The translations under genes and the position numbers were made by a program. The notes beneath the pieces were generated by a model. The model worked only from the letters and a program-made list of their open reading frames with translations, ran no database searches and was not told where the DNA came from. Shown here piece by piece: positions 17,024-25,210 of a stretch of DNA of 64,000 bases (position 1 is the stretch's first letter; each line of letters opens with the position of its first letter). This stretch comes from Pseudomonas hydrolytica (GTDB taxonomy: Bacteria; Pseudomonadota; Gammaproteobacteria; Pseudomonadales; Pseudomonadaceae): the NCBI RefSeq assembly GCF_021495345.1, contig NZ_CP099397.1:2480001-2544000 (forward strand). Direction: 5' to 3'.

Positions 17024-18844
17024 GTGGTAGATCAATTAAATCGCGGAGAGCTTGTTGTGGCGAGGGGCAAACTCGCGAGGGTGCAACAAGAATTCAGCCA
17101 CAAAAATATTAGAGTTATGATATGCGCTACTAAAGAAGTTTTAATGGTGGCGAGGCGCGATATTGAAAGGATTGATGAGGTTGAGATAATACAGGTTGAG
17201 TCCTCATTGGGGGCTAGTTTAATAAATTGTACTACCGAGCAGTTATCCCTTGCGGCAGATCGGTTCAATATCATCAAAGCCTGGCGAGCAGGCGAGCTCT
17301 CGATCGCTGAAGCATGCTCCGGCCTAAACATTTCAAAAAGTTATTTTTATCAGTTGAATCGGAAATTCAATGAAGAGCTAGGCCCTATATCGGTTGTGCT
17401 TGTCAAAAGAGGCATGAAAGAGGGGGTTACACGCCTAAGCGAGGCGGTTGAAACCATCATCCAGGAAGCCACCAAGAAGATTTATAATTCAGAAGGGGCT
17501 AGTTACAGCAAAGTTTGGGTTGAGGTTGATGTCGCCTGCAGTGAGCAGGGTATTCCCTCACCCTGCAAAGATACAGTTTTGCGGCGAGTGAAGGCCATAT
17601 TACCAGAAAGGAAGCGCGTGCAAACAAAGCATGGCAGTGACGTGGCGTCACAAAAATACTCCGCGCGCCCCGGTAAACTGAATCTCGATAGACCCTTGCA
17701 ATGGGTGCAGATGGATCACACTCTGGTCGACATAATATTACTTGCCGATGATCGAATTAACATAATTGGACGCCCATGGTGGACAGTGTTAATTGATGTT
17801 AAGACAAGAGTTATTCTCGGCTACTACCTTAGCCTTCACGTACCATCAGCGATTTCTGTAGCTTGTGCGTTGACCCATAGTGTCCTGCCTAAGTCTATCT
17901 TTGTAAATAAAGTCGGATTAATGCTGGAAGATTATCCGTATTATGGAAAGCCTGAAGTTTTGCACATGGATAATGCTGCGGAGTTTACAAGCCCGAAGTT
18001 TAAGGCGGGATGCGCTGCTTTTGATATTCATCCAGAGTACCGACCGATCGGGAAAAAGCATTATGGTGGGCATGTTGAGTCACTGATCGGAACCTTTATG
18101 ACAACGAAGGTCCATTTGTTGAAAGGGACAACAATGTCTAATGCGGTGGCGCGCGGAAAGATTGATAGCGATAAAGCCGCCACTATGACATTTTCTGATT
18201 TTTCGCGGTGGTTCGCACAAGAAGTTACGGTATACCACTCAACTATTCATAGCGAGCTTGGCACTAGTCCTCGACAAGCATGGACGGAGTATTTTGCTCC
18301 GAATGGAGGCGTTCCGTACCCGCCGAGAATTCCTGACCCCGAACAACTTAGGCTTTACTTTATGCCTGAGGAAACCCGAATGATCAATCCGTACGGAGTC
18401 CGTCTTCATGGCAACATCTATTGGGATCCGGTCTTGGCGGAACATGTTGGCACCGCCAGCGCTATAGTTAAATTTGATCCGTTTAATTTAGATGAGATAT
18501 GGGTAAAGTTGAGTGGTAGATTTTGCTCTATTCGTCTTTCCGATTTAACTTTGCATGCGCAAAGCTTCGAGGAGTACCGTGCGAGCAAATTCTTCAGGCT
18601 TCCTGTACGACTCGGGGCAATTGATGATGATATTGGGCGCTCAGCTTATAGAGAAAAACAGAATATTGAGAAGCAAAGTGCCTCTCTGACACGAAAGGCT
18701 AGGCGCCAGCAGGCTGCCGAAAAAGAGTATCACGAGGCATATCCGCGGCCTATTGTCGACAACCTGTTACCTAGACAGTCTCCAGAGAAACCAGACTATT
18801 CGGTTACTCCTAAACGCTTCACTCGTGAGGGCGGAAATGAATAG
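17024..18844 (+). CDS. tniA: TniA/TnsB-family DDE transposase
   Basis: A 606-residue Mu/TnsB-type transposase. An N-terminal helix-turn-helix region (AWRAGELSIAEACSGLNISKS, about 86-106) precedes an rve catalytic core with the DDE triad at Asp231 (QMDHT), Asp316 (HMDNAAE) and Glu352 (HVESLIG); the 35-residue Asp-Glu spacing is canonical. A Mu-transposase C-terminal beta domain and a basic tail (about 555-606), which may contact TniB, follow. No TnsA-like endonuclease gene is adjacent, so strand transfer is probably replicative, as in Tn5053/Tn402. Start is a GTG with a weak site. It overlaps tniB by 8 bases. Base composition is far more AT-rich than the left flank. Confidence 0.93.
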   Translation: MVDQLNRGELVVARGKLARVQQEFSHKNIRVMICATKEVLMVARRDIERIDEVEIIQVESSLGASLINCTTEQLSLAADRFNIIKAWRAGELSIAEACSGLNISKSYFYQLNRKFNEELGPISVVLVKRGMKEGVTRLSEAVETIIQEATKKIYNSEGASYSKVWVEVDVACSEQGIPSPCKDTVLRRVKAILPERKRVQTKHGSDVASQKYSARPGKLNLDRPLQWVQMDHTLVDIILLADDRINIIGRPWWTVLIDVKTRVILGYYLSLHVPSAISVACALTHSVLPKSIFVNKVGLMLEDYPYYGKPEVLHMDNAAEFTSPKFKAGCAAFDIHPEYRPIGKKHYGGHVESLIGTFMTTKVHLLKGTTMSNAVARGKIDSDKAATMTFSDFSRWFAQEVTVYHSTIHSELGTSPRQAWTEYFAPNGGVPYPPRIPDPEQLRLYFMPEETRMINPYGVRLHGNIYWDPVLAEHVGTASAIVKFDPFNLDEIWVKLSGRFCSIRLSDLTLHAQSFEEYRASKFFRLPVRLGAIDDDIGRSAYREKQNIEKQSASLTRKARRQQAAEKEYHEAYPRPIVDNLLPRQSPEKPDYSVTPKRFTREGGNE

Positions 18845-19697
18845 CGATCATGTTAGGCTCGACGTACAGACGTTCATACATGCGGACATCAACACTCGGA
18901 TCGGTGCCGTGCAGCAAGAACTCTGGATCGATAATAATTCAAGCGAAGCTGTTTTTCGCATTATGAACAACATCCATGCCGTACCTGATCGGCTTAGTGC
19001 GCCTGCCCTACTTGTAGTTGGACCTGGTGGGTCTGGAAAGACCGCCATTATATCCAAAATACCGCAGCGCGTTAACGGTAGCGATGGTCTGATATTCATT
19101 TCCATGGCTGAGTCGCCCGAGCTACATGTAAAGAAGAATCTGAGAGCTGAATTTGCCCACGCTTTAGGCATTCCCCTCATGCCTGGGAGCGGCGCCAAAG
19201 GTGGATCAGAATTTCCAAACGAGATTCGAGAAGTGATTCGACTTAGGAAGATATGGGGCGTGGTAATAGATGAATTTCACGACGCGCTGCTTCGTTCCAA
19301 GCAAGAGCAGAGAATTAATATGTCCATTTTGAAAAAGCTGCTTGGCTCAGAATATGGTTTGAAATTGTTCTGCTTTGGCACGGTAAGCGCTCGAAATGCT
19401 CTGCGATCAAATGATGAGTTTAAACGGCGCTTCCATGAAGTAATCCTAAAAGATTGGAATGAGGACGAGGAGTTTAGGGCTTTTTTGTTCGAAATCGAAG
19501 AGTCTCTGCCATTAAAGCAACCATCTCATTTGTACTCCGAAACGATGGTAAAGGCCATATTGTCCATCACAAATGGTCGAATGGATAAAACCCTTGAAAT
19601 AATCAGAAGTGCTGCATGTTATGCGATTAAACTAGGGGTCGAGCAGGTGAACATAGATATGTTGCAGCGAGCGAATATGAATCCTTGGGGATACTAG
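18837..19697 (+). CDS. tniB: TniB/TnsC-family AAA+ ATPase
   Basis: A 286-residue ATP-dependent target-selection protein that bridges transposase and target DNA. Walker A is GPGGSGKT (residues 62-69) and Walker B is VVIDE (Asp146-Glu147), followed by the AAA+ sensor region. The ATG at 18837 overlaps the tniA stop and has GAGGGCGG upstream; an earlier in-frame start at 18753 would lie inside tniA and is rejected. It is followed 2 bases later by tniQ, forming a compact three-gene operon typical of Tn5053-like elements. Confidence 0.92.
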   Translation: MNSDHVRLDVQTFIHADINTRIGAVQQELWIDNNSSEAVFRIMNNIHAVPDRLSAPALLVVGPGGSGKTAIISKIPQRVNGSDGLIFISMAESPELHVKKNLRAEFAHALGIPLMPGSGAKGGSEFPNEIREVIRLRKIWGVVIDEFHDALLRSKQEQRINMSILKKLLGSEYGLKLFCFGTVSARNALRSNDEFKRRFHEVILKDWNEDEEFRAFLFEIEESLPLKQPSHLYSETMVKAILSITNGRMDKTLEIIRSAACYAIKLGVEQVNIDMLQRANMNPWGY

Positions 19698-19699
19698 GC

Positions 19700-20758
19700 A
19701 TGCTATTTTTTGGCCTGCCTGCTGCGGGTGTTGACGAAACACTTTCTTCGTGGCTATTTCGCTGCAGCGTCAGCCGCCATGTTCAGAATTTCAAGCGCAT
19801 TGGACTTTCTGAGAAACCTACTAGTTGGTGGGAGGGGCTGGAAATTAAATCTATTGATCCAGATGTTGATTATTTAGAGGCCAGCAAACGCTTCGCTCGA
19901 AATATGAATGTTTCGTTTCATGGAAATTTTGAACAGTTTTTTTCGTTCAAAAGAAGCGATGTTGTTGATTGGAGATATCGTCGTTTTTTCTGTCCAGATT
20001 GCCTTCGGGCTGATGTGGCTAATGGTCGATTGCCGATGTGGAGAAAGAGCTGGTGTTATGCGCATTCCTCGATTTGTATGATGCACGGAAAGCATCTAGA
20101 GTCGCTGAATGATGCGTCAAGGTATTCGAAGGCCTGGGAAGCTTTTGCTAATATTTGTAATTCTGTCCCAAGAGGAGATGCTAATGTAGGGTGGAGCGGA
20201 GGGGGATTCTGGTCTGCTACTGTTTCTAGAGTTGAGAGTTCCATGATCAACTGTGTTGGCGGCGAACGCACCATTCAGCAGGAACTATTTAATAAGTTGT
20301 TTGGTATTTTTCTTCAAGCTCCTTATCGCAATGGTCGGGGAGGGGCGGCGCGAATTAACTTTTATATAGAGAAAGGTGTTCGATTCGCCGCACCTACTTC
20401 TCTAGAGCACAGCGTCTCAATCGGCCCATCTACTGCCGACCCTTCTAGTCGAATCGGAAGCTTCGTACTGGCCGCGATATTGCTCGATGCCCTTCCTCTT
20501 TCGAGATACAGTTTAATTACAAAGATTTTTGAGGATGGACGGAGTGGCGTAGTTTTGCCGAGAGATATCCATCTGGCTGCAGCATTTCCATCTGTCGACA
20601 GGGTGGGCTATCAGGCTCTTCGACGGATTCTTGGATATGTGCCTATGGGGAGGTTTCCGCTTCTGGATAGACACCTCCAGCTGCAACAAGATCGATATGT
20701 TCGAGACGGGGCGTTTGATGGCCATTCTCTGGGAGATTCGGCTCACCAGCAACAATAG
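19700..20758 (+). CDS. tniQ: TniQ/TnsD-family targeting protein
   Basis: A 352-residue protein with the N-terminal TniQ domain. Cys98-x2-Cys101, Cys119-x2-His122 and Cys126-x2-His129 (CPDC, CYAH, CMMH) form the zinc-binding site shared by TniQ and TnsD, which choose the target. The region C-terminal to residue 200 is divergent. GGGG lies upstream of the ATG at 19700; TTG 19685 is possible. Tn402-type TniQ elements are known to favour res sites of other elements, which matters because a tnpT/tnpS resolution locus is next door. It converges on a 69-aa gene with 4 bases between the stops. Confidence 0.88.
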   Translation: MLFFGLPAAGVDETLSSWLFRCSVSRHVQNFKRIGLSEKPTSWWEGLEIKSIDPDVDYLEASKRFARNMNVSFHGNFEQFFSFKRSDVVDWRYRRFFCPDCLRADVANGRLPMWRKSWCYAHSSICMMHGKHLESLNDASRYSKAWEAFANICNSVPRGDANVGWSGGGFWSATVSRVESSMINCVGGERTIQQELFNKLFGIFLQAPYRNGRGGAARINFYIEKGVRFAAPTSLEHSVSIGPSTADPSSRIGSFVLAAILLDALPLSRYSLITKIFEDGRSGVVLPRDIHLAAAFPSVDRVGYQALRRILGYVPMGRFPLLDRHLQLQQDRYVRDGAFDGHSLGDSAHQQQ

Positions 20759-20762
20759 AGTT

Positions 20763-20972
20763 TCAGGGCTTGTTCGCAATCTTGTCGCACCATTCCTTCT
20801 CCGACTTTTGAAGCTCACGCTGGAAAGCTTCATCAAGCAGGCTCGGTTTCTTCTTCCAGGGCTTTTTGCTGGACTCAATTTGCGCGGCATAGAGAACAAC
20901 CTCGCCGCCGGCGCCTTCATATTCCTCTGCCTTGCGTGAGAGAATCTCTCGTAGTTCGTCTTTCGTTGGCAT
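20763..20972 (-). CDS. Small charged protein between tniQ and tnpT (69 aa)
   Basis: A 69-residue Lys/Glu-rich helical protein (MPTKDELREILSRKAEEYEG) with AGGAG 6 bases before its ATG. It is on the same strand as tnpT, 55 bases downstream, and converges with tniQ. G+C content is closer to tnpT than to tniQ, suggesting it belongs to the tnpT side. No family recognised; it could be an accessory or antitoxin-like protein, but nothing in the sequence proves that. Confidence 0.55.
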   Translation of the reverse strand: MPTKDELREILSRKAEEYEGAGGEVVLYAAQIESSKKPWKKKPSLLDEAFQRELQKSEKEWCDKIANKP

Positions 20973-21027
20973 TGATACTCCTGTTGCGGGTAGCCCCCTA
21001 GGGCGGCAGTCGCCTTTACTCGCTCTT

Positions 21028-22017
21028 TTAAGGCGCTAATTCATTCTCTGGCGGCGATACCTTCGCGAGTAGCTTCAATTGGTCAGTTATTTCGGCTAGC
21101 CGTTCTTGCAGGTTCTGTACTTGCTGTGTTTGCGCTGTGCAGGCTTCATCGAATTGCGCCACTTCCCCCCGCAGAGCCTGACACTGCCGCTCAAGCGTGT
21201 CATTCGTGTGCTCCATATCGGTCAGAGTGCTTTGAGCGCTCTCCAGAGCCTGGTCCCTCAGCGCGAGGAGCTGCTCCAGCGCATGCTGATCTTTCTGATG
21301 CTGCCGTGCCTCCGTGACCAGCCTTGCATTGTCGCGATTCAGCTGAGTCAGTTCGTCCTGCTTGATCATCAGCGTTTGTTGCAGCTGGCGTATCTCGACC
21401 TGAAGCTGGCTGGTCTGGGTTTCATGGCGGCGCTGCTCCTGCTCACGCTGCTCCTTGCTGGCCTGGCGGTAATGCTCCATGCCATCACGAGCGTGCTGAT
21501 GCATGTCTTCGAGCGACTGGATCCGCTCGTCGCGCTCCCGCACTCGCACCTGCAGATCCTGCAGGGATTGCACCATCCGGGCGTTATCGACTTCTACGGC
21601 CTGGCGCTGTTGTTGCTCCTGGAGAGTCAACTCTTGGGCCGCTTGCAGCTGTAGAGTCAGGCCTGAGCACTGTGACTCTAGGTCTCGCATCCTGGCCTCG
21701 AGCACGGCCGATTGCTGATGTACTGCCGCGCGCTCGCGTAGCAGCGTTTTGTGGGCCTGGGCCACGGACTGCTGAGCCTCTTGCTTCAATTGATCCAGAA
21801 GCTGCTCGATGAGGCCAGTTAGCGTAGTGCTCAGCACATCGCTGGAGATAGCCTGTTCGACGCTTTCCAGCTCCTTCAAATAGCGGTGGATGGTGGTCTT
21901 GGAACCGGTGTTGCCCAGCTCGATACGCACCGCATCAATGCTGGGATGAATGCCGCGGGCGAGGAGGGCATTCCTGGCTTTCTGCACGATCGCTTTGTTG
22001 ATGCCGCCGCGGGCCAT
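21028..22017 (-). CDS. tnpT: TnpT-type cointegrate-resolution accessory protein
   Basis: A 329-residue DNA-binding protein. The first 100 residues form a KfrA_N-type wHTH domain (MARGGINKAIVQKARNAL, TTIHRYLKEL). The rest is a long Gln/Glu/Leu-rich coiled coil (about 60-310). Size, domain order and divergent orientation to a tyrosine recombinase match TnpT of Tn4651/Tn4652, which with TnpS resolves cointegrates of those Tn3-family elements. AGGAG lies 8 bases before the ATG at 22017; the longer frame to 22068 reads through the res region. No Tn3-type tnpA is visible, so the pair is detached from its usual partner. Confidence 0.85.
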   Translation of the reverse strand: MARGGINKAIVQKARNALLARGIHPSIDAVRIELGNTGSKTTIHRYLKELESVEQAISSDVLSTTLTGLIEQLLDQLKQEAQQSVAQAHKTLLRERAAVHQQSAVLEARMRDLESQCSGLTLQLQAAQELTLQEQQQRQAVEVDNARMVQSLQDLQVRVRERDERIQSLEDMHQHARDGMEHYRQASKEQREQEQRRHETQTSQLQVEIRQLQQTLMIKQDELTQLNRDNARLVTEARQHQKDQHALEQLLALRDQALESAQSTLTDMEHTNDTLERQCQALRGEVAQFDEACTAQTQQVQNLQERLAEITDQLKLLAKVSPPENELAP

Positions 22018-22045
22018 AAGTGGAACTCCTGACGATTTCGTTCTG

Positions 22046-22137
22046 TGGTATGTACCATGTAGATACATAGCACTTTATCAAATATTTTCTCTCTGCTCCG
22101 CTCGTGATCTAGAATTGGGTAATCACGAATTATCCAA
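22046..22137. other. Candidate resolution site (rst) between tnpT and tnpS
   Basis: The intergenic region holds several palindromes: TGGTATGTACCA (22046-22057), TATGTA/TACATA (22049-22054 and 22064-22069), and an inverted repeat TTGGGTAAT (22115-22123) and ATTATCCAA (22129-22137) around the 5-base centre CACGA, with one mismatch. The latter has the layout of a tyrosine-recombinase core site. In Tn4651 the tnpS-tnpT gap carries the resolution site, and that is the inference here. Confidence 0.6.
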
Positions 22138-22199
22138 GGTGAAGCGGCTTTTTCGTCGTTTGGCAGTCGCTCACCGGTACACCAAGGGGATGAGCTCAG

Positions 22200-23159
22200 A
22201 TGAGCCAGGAGATTGAGCGGTACCTGCAGGCCGGCACCCGCGCCAACACGCGGCGCAGCTACCAGCAGGCGCTCGAGCACTTCGAGGTGACCTGGGGTGG
22301 CTTCTTGCCGGCGACCAGCGATGCCATCGTGCGCTACCTGGTCGACCACGCCGCCACGCTGTCCAGCAACACGCTCAAGCTGCGCCTGGCAGCCCTGGCG
22401 CAGTGGCATGTCAGTCAGGGTTTTCCGGATCCAACCAAGACCCCACTGGTCCGTCAGGTCCTCAAAGGCATCCGTACGCTGCATCCGCGTCAGGAGAAGC
22501 AGGCCGAACCCTTGCAGCTGCGCCAGCTCGAGCAGTGTGTGCTGTGGTTGGAGCAGGCCGAGGGGAGAGCACGAGCGGAGGACGACTGGCCGCGGTTGCT
22601 GCGCTGTTGCCGCGACCGTGCACTGGTTCTGATTGGCTTCTGGCGGGCGTTCCGCAGTGATGAGTTGTGCCGCCTGCAAGTCGAGCACATCCAGGTGCGG
22701 GCCGGGGAGGGGATGCAACTATTTCTGCCGTGGAGCAAAGGCGACCGCGACAACCAGGGCCAGACCTTCAGCGCGCCGGCGTTGGCCAGGTTGTGCCCAG
22801 TACAAGCCTACGTCGACTGGATCAGCGTGGCGGGCATCGCGCGTGGGCCGGTATTCCGTGGAATTGATCGCTGGGGGCATTTAGGTGAGCAGGGTTTGCA
22901 CCCAAATAGCATTGTCCCACTCATGCGCGCCGTACTGCAGGCGGCAGGGCTGCCTTCGGAGCTGTACAGTAGCCACTCGCTGCGCCGCGGGTTTGCCACC
23001 TGGGCCACCCGCAGCGGCTGGGATCTCAAAGCGCTGATGCAGTACGTAGGCTGGAGCGATGGCCAATCCGCATTGCGCTATGTGGAGAGCACAGGAGTGT
23101 TCCCTGGGCAGCTGAGTGCGCTACAACACATCTCAAACTGGCCCGAGGGACTGCCATAA
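22200..23159 (+). CDS. tnpS: TnpS-type tyrosine recombinase (cointegrate resolvase)
   Basis: A 319-residue site-specific recombinase of the XerC/phage-integrase family. The catalytic residues are Arg152 (FRSDEL), His259-x2-Arg262 (SHSLRRGF), Trp285 (GWSDG) and the nucleophile Tyr294 (ALRYVES). The N-terminal SAM-like core-binding domain is at about 1-90. Length and the divergent tnpT partner identify it as the TnpS of Tn4651-type resolution systems rather than an island integrase. AAGGGG precedes the ATG. It is immediately upstream of the cargo genes and ends 28 bases before a convergent gene. Confidence 0.88.
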   Translation: MSQEIERYLQAGTRANTRRSYQQALEHFEVTWGGFLPATSDAIVRYLVDHAATLSSNTLKLRLAALAQWHVSQGFPDPTKTPLVRQVLKGIRTLHPRQEKQAEPLQLRQLEQCVLWLEQAEGRARAEDDWPRLLRCCRDRALVLIGFWRAFRSDELCRLQVEHIQVRAGEGMQLFLPWSKGDRDNQGQTFSAPALARLCPVQAYVDWISVAGIARGPVFRGIDRWGHLGEQGLHPNSIVPLMRAVLQAAGLPSELYSSHSLRRGFATWATRSGWDLKALMQYVGWSDGQSALRYVESTGVFPGQLSALQHISNWPEGLP

Positions 23160-23187
23160 GACCGCCTTCCGCTACCCCAATCTGCAC

Positions 23188-24084
23188 CTAGCTGCGCACT
23201 GGGAACACCAGCTCGTCATGTGCGGTGCAAATGAGTCGATGGTCCAGCACATGGAAAATTGCAGGGTTCTTGGCATCCTGGGCACCCACAAAGAAGAGGT
23301 AACTGCGGGATGCCTGCTTGTCTTTTTTGGCTTTTATGTTCTCTTGGCGGGCTATTTCCAGCTCATTTTTCAGTCGCCCGCGGGCAGCTGCTGACCACTT
23401 GCTCCAAAGGACGACCACCTGGTAAGGCGTTAGTTTTTTTTCCTCCCATTCGCCCGCGTTGAGTGAAATGGTCAAGTGTTCGGGCGATTCAGCGGCTGGC
23501 GTCCAGGCCAGTTCTCCATAGAAAACACGCGCATTAGGACATGGCTCCAACCCTTTCGACCGAAGTTTCTTGAAGGCGGTTTGATAGGTCGTTGGGGCAA
23601 TACCTGGGATGGCTAAAGAAAGATGCCTATCGAAGGGGAAGCGCAAAAAAGCGCGGCAGATAGGACGAATACTGTTTGCTGCGCGTCGTCCCTCTCGGCG
23701 CACCAGGCCAGTGGCTCCATCCGACCGCCTGACGCTCTGTGTCTGAGACTCGGTGTGAGGTAGCGCAGGATCGACGATTGTACGGTCTTCAATCAGCTGC
23801 AGCCGGGCGGGTGATAAACCTGGCGAGGTCTCCAACTCCTGCTGAACACTGCCGCGCTTGCCCTGCGCTATAACCTTGATTTCGCCCTCCACCTCACAAC
23901 CTGAGACGTGAGGGTCGCGCAGTTGAAAGTGAGCCCGAACCAAGTTCTCCGGGCGGTAGGAGCGCGGGAAGGCCTGAGTTTGGCAACCAGGGCATTGGTA
24001 GCCATAGGTATCCACTGCCGCCAGCAGTTTAAGGTCCTCGGCCTCAACAATTTCCTGGGTAATACGATCACGAGCGTTGTCCAT
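23188..24084 (-). CDS. Unknown protein with N-terminal cysteine pair (298 aa)
   Basis: A 298-residue soluble protein. Near residue 30 the segment YQCPGCQTQ, followed by AHFQLRDPHVSGCE, looks like a Cys2-His-Cys zinc-binding knuckle. The rest is mixed alpha/beta with a basic helix near 240-270 (LKNELEIARQENIKAKKDK). No named domain is recognised. It is divergent from the exonuclease gene and convergent with tnpS, so it sits at the boundary between the resolution genes and the defence operon. The ATG at 24084 follows a GGAG; an upstream start at 24132 is possible. Confidence 0.6.
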   Translation of the reverse strand: MDNARDRITQEIVEAEDLKLLAAVDTYGYQCPGCQTQAFPRSYRPENLVRAHFQLRDPHVSGCEVEGEIKVIAQGKRGSVQQELETSPGLSPARLQLIEDRTIVDPALPHTESQTQSVRRSDGATGLVRREGRRAANSIRPICRAFLRFPFDRHLSLAIPGIAPTTYQTAFKKLRSKGLEPCPNARVFYGELAWTPAAESPEHLTISLNAGEWEEKKLTPYQVVVLWSKWSAAARGRLKNELEIARQENIKAKKDKQASRSYLFFVGAQDAKNPAIFHVLDHRLICTAHDELVFPVRS

Positions 24085-24173
24085 GACGCTGACGTCTCCA
24101 TGGGGGGTGGGTGTTCGGCTTATGCAGCTCACCGCATACTGTCCGAATGGATTGGACTAAATAAAGGGGTGAA

Positions 24174-24722
24174 ATGGTGAGCGATGAGCTTTATGTTTCC
24201 GTCGACGTAGAAACTTCCGGGCCGGTACCGGGCATCTATAGCCTGCTTTCCATCGGCGCTTGCGTCGTCTCAGAGCCCGCCCAGTCAATCTATCTCGAGC
24301 TCCAGCCAGACGGCCTACAGCACGATCCGGAGGCTGTCGCCGTAACTGGCCTTGACCTCACCAAGCTCGAAAACGAAGGACTAGCCCCACAGACGGCGAT
24401 GCTCAAGCTGGAGCAATGGTTGAACCAGCTATGTTCGGCAGATCAGAAAGTCGTTTTCGTGGGGCTGAATGCCCCGTTTGACTGGTCGTTCATCAACTAC
24501 TACTTCCATAAGTATTCTGGGGCGAACCCCTTTGGGTTCACCGCACTCGACATGAAGGCGTATTACATGGGGGTTACCGGATGCCGCTGGAAGGAAACTA
24601 AATCCTCGCAAATGATAGCTCGGCTCAACCCCCAAAGCGCACCCAACCATAACGCGTTGGACGACGCACGATTTCAGGCGGAGCTTTTTGCGCTAATGCT
24701 GGCAGAAGGGTGTAACCGCTAA
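24174..24722 (+). CDS. DEDDh 3'-5' exonuclease (RNase T/DnaQ family)
   Basis: A 182-residue exonuclease. The DEDDh residues are Asp11 and Glu13 (VDVETSG), Asp101 (APFDWSF), His157 and Asp162 (HNALDDA), so it should degrade 3' ends of DNA or RNA with two metal ions. The last codons overlap the cap3 stop on the opposite strand by 4 bases. Such short standalone DEDDh exonucleases often ride on mobile elements and beside defence genes. AGGGG precedes the ATG. A functional link to CBASS is only inferred from position. Confidence 0.85.
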   Translation: MVSDELYVSVDVETSGPVPGIYSLLSIGACVVSEPAQSIYLELQPDGLQHDPEAVAVTGLDLTKLENEGLAPQTAMLKLEQWLNQLCSADQKVVFVGLNAPFDWSFINYYFHKYSGANPFGFTALDMKAYYMGVTGCRWKETKSSQMIARLNPQSAPNHNALDDARFQAELFALMLAEGCNR

Positions 24723-25210
24723 CCTGGCCAGCTACCCCATGCAGCTTCAACATAACGCCCCTCCCTGAAGGACCAAGCCTTTATGCCTTCAGGGCTGCTG
24801 GAGTTGCCCACGATGATTGCCAGCGGGTGCGGCAGATCTCGCGTGTAGCGCGCTGCAAACCTGGAAAAACTCCCGACATCAGTGGGGGAGATCATAGGAA
24901 TGCTTTGCGGGTGAGTATGCCAGTACCCCACCAGTCGGAGCCCGGCAGCATTGGCTCGTTCAATTTCATCTCGGCAGCGGTGGGCATTCAACTCCAGCCA
25001 AGTTCTTCCAGCCCGATCATCTCGATGGGGAGGAGTCGCCAAGGCAAGTACCAGTCCGGCAGCGCTTGCGGGGTCGACAAATAGCTGTCCCCCACGCTCC
25101 ACATCGAAGCGCCTCTGCCGATAGCGCTCCAACAGGTTCGCAACGTCCTGCGATACCAACAGATGAGTGTCCACCCCGGGCCAGCTCCATTGCCAGGCGA
25201 TTGCCGTCAT
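24719..25210 (-). CDS. cap3: CBASS Cap3, JAB/JAMM deubiquitinase-like protease
   Basis: A 163-residue JAMM metalloprotease, last gene of the CBASS operon. Zinc ligands His98, His100 (HTH) and Asp111 with Ser108 form the H-x-H-x7-S-x2-D motif, and Glu38 in ERGGQL fits the catalytic Glu. In type II CBASS this enzyme removes the CD-NTase from its conjugated targets, opposing Cap2. Its ATG (25210) overlaps the cap2 stop (ATGA), with GGAG 8 bases upstream; the longer frame to 25237 is rejected. Confidence 0.9.
   Translation of the reverse strand: MTAIAWQWSWPGVDTHLLVSQDVANLLERYRQRRFDVERGGQLFVDPASAAGLVLALATPPHRDDRAGRTWLELNAHRCRDEIERANAAGLRLVGYWHTHPQSIPMISPTDVGSFSRFAARYTRDLPHPLAIIVGNSSSPEGIKAWSFREGRYVEAAWGSWPG

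Noticed and set aside
20759..23187. Search for a Tn3-family transposase (tnpA) to go with tnpS/tnpT
   Set aside because: No large DDE transposase of Tn3 type or 38-bp terminal repeats were seen in this part of the window.
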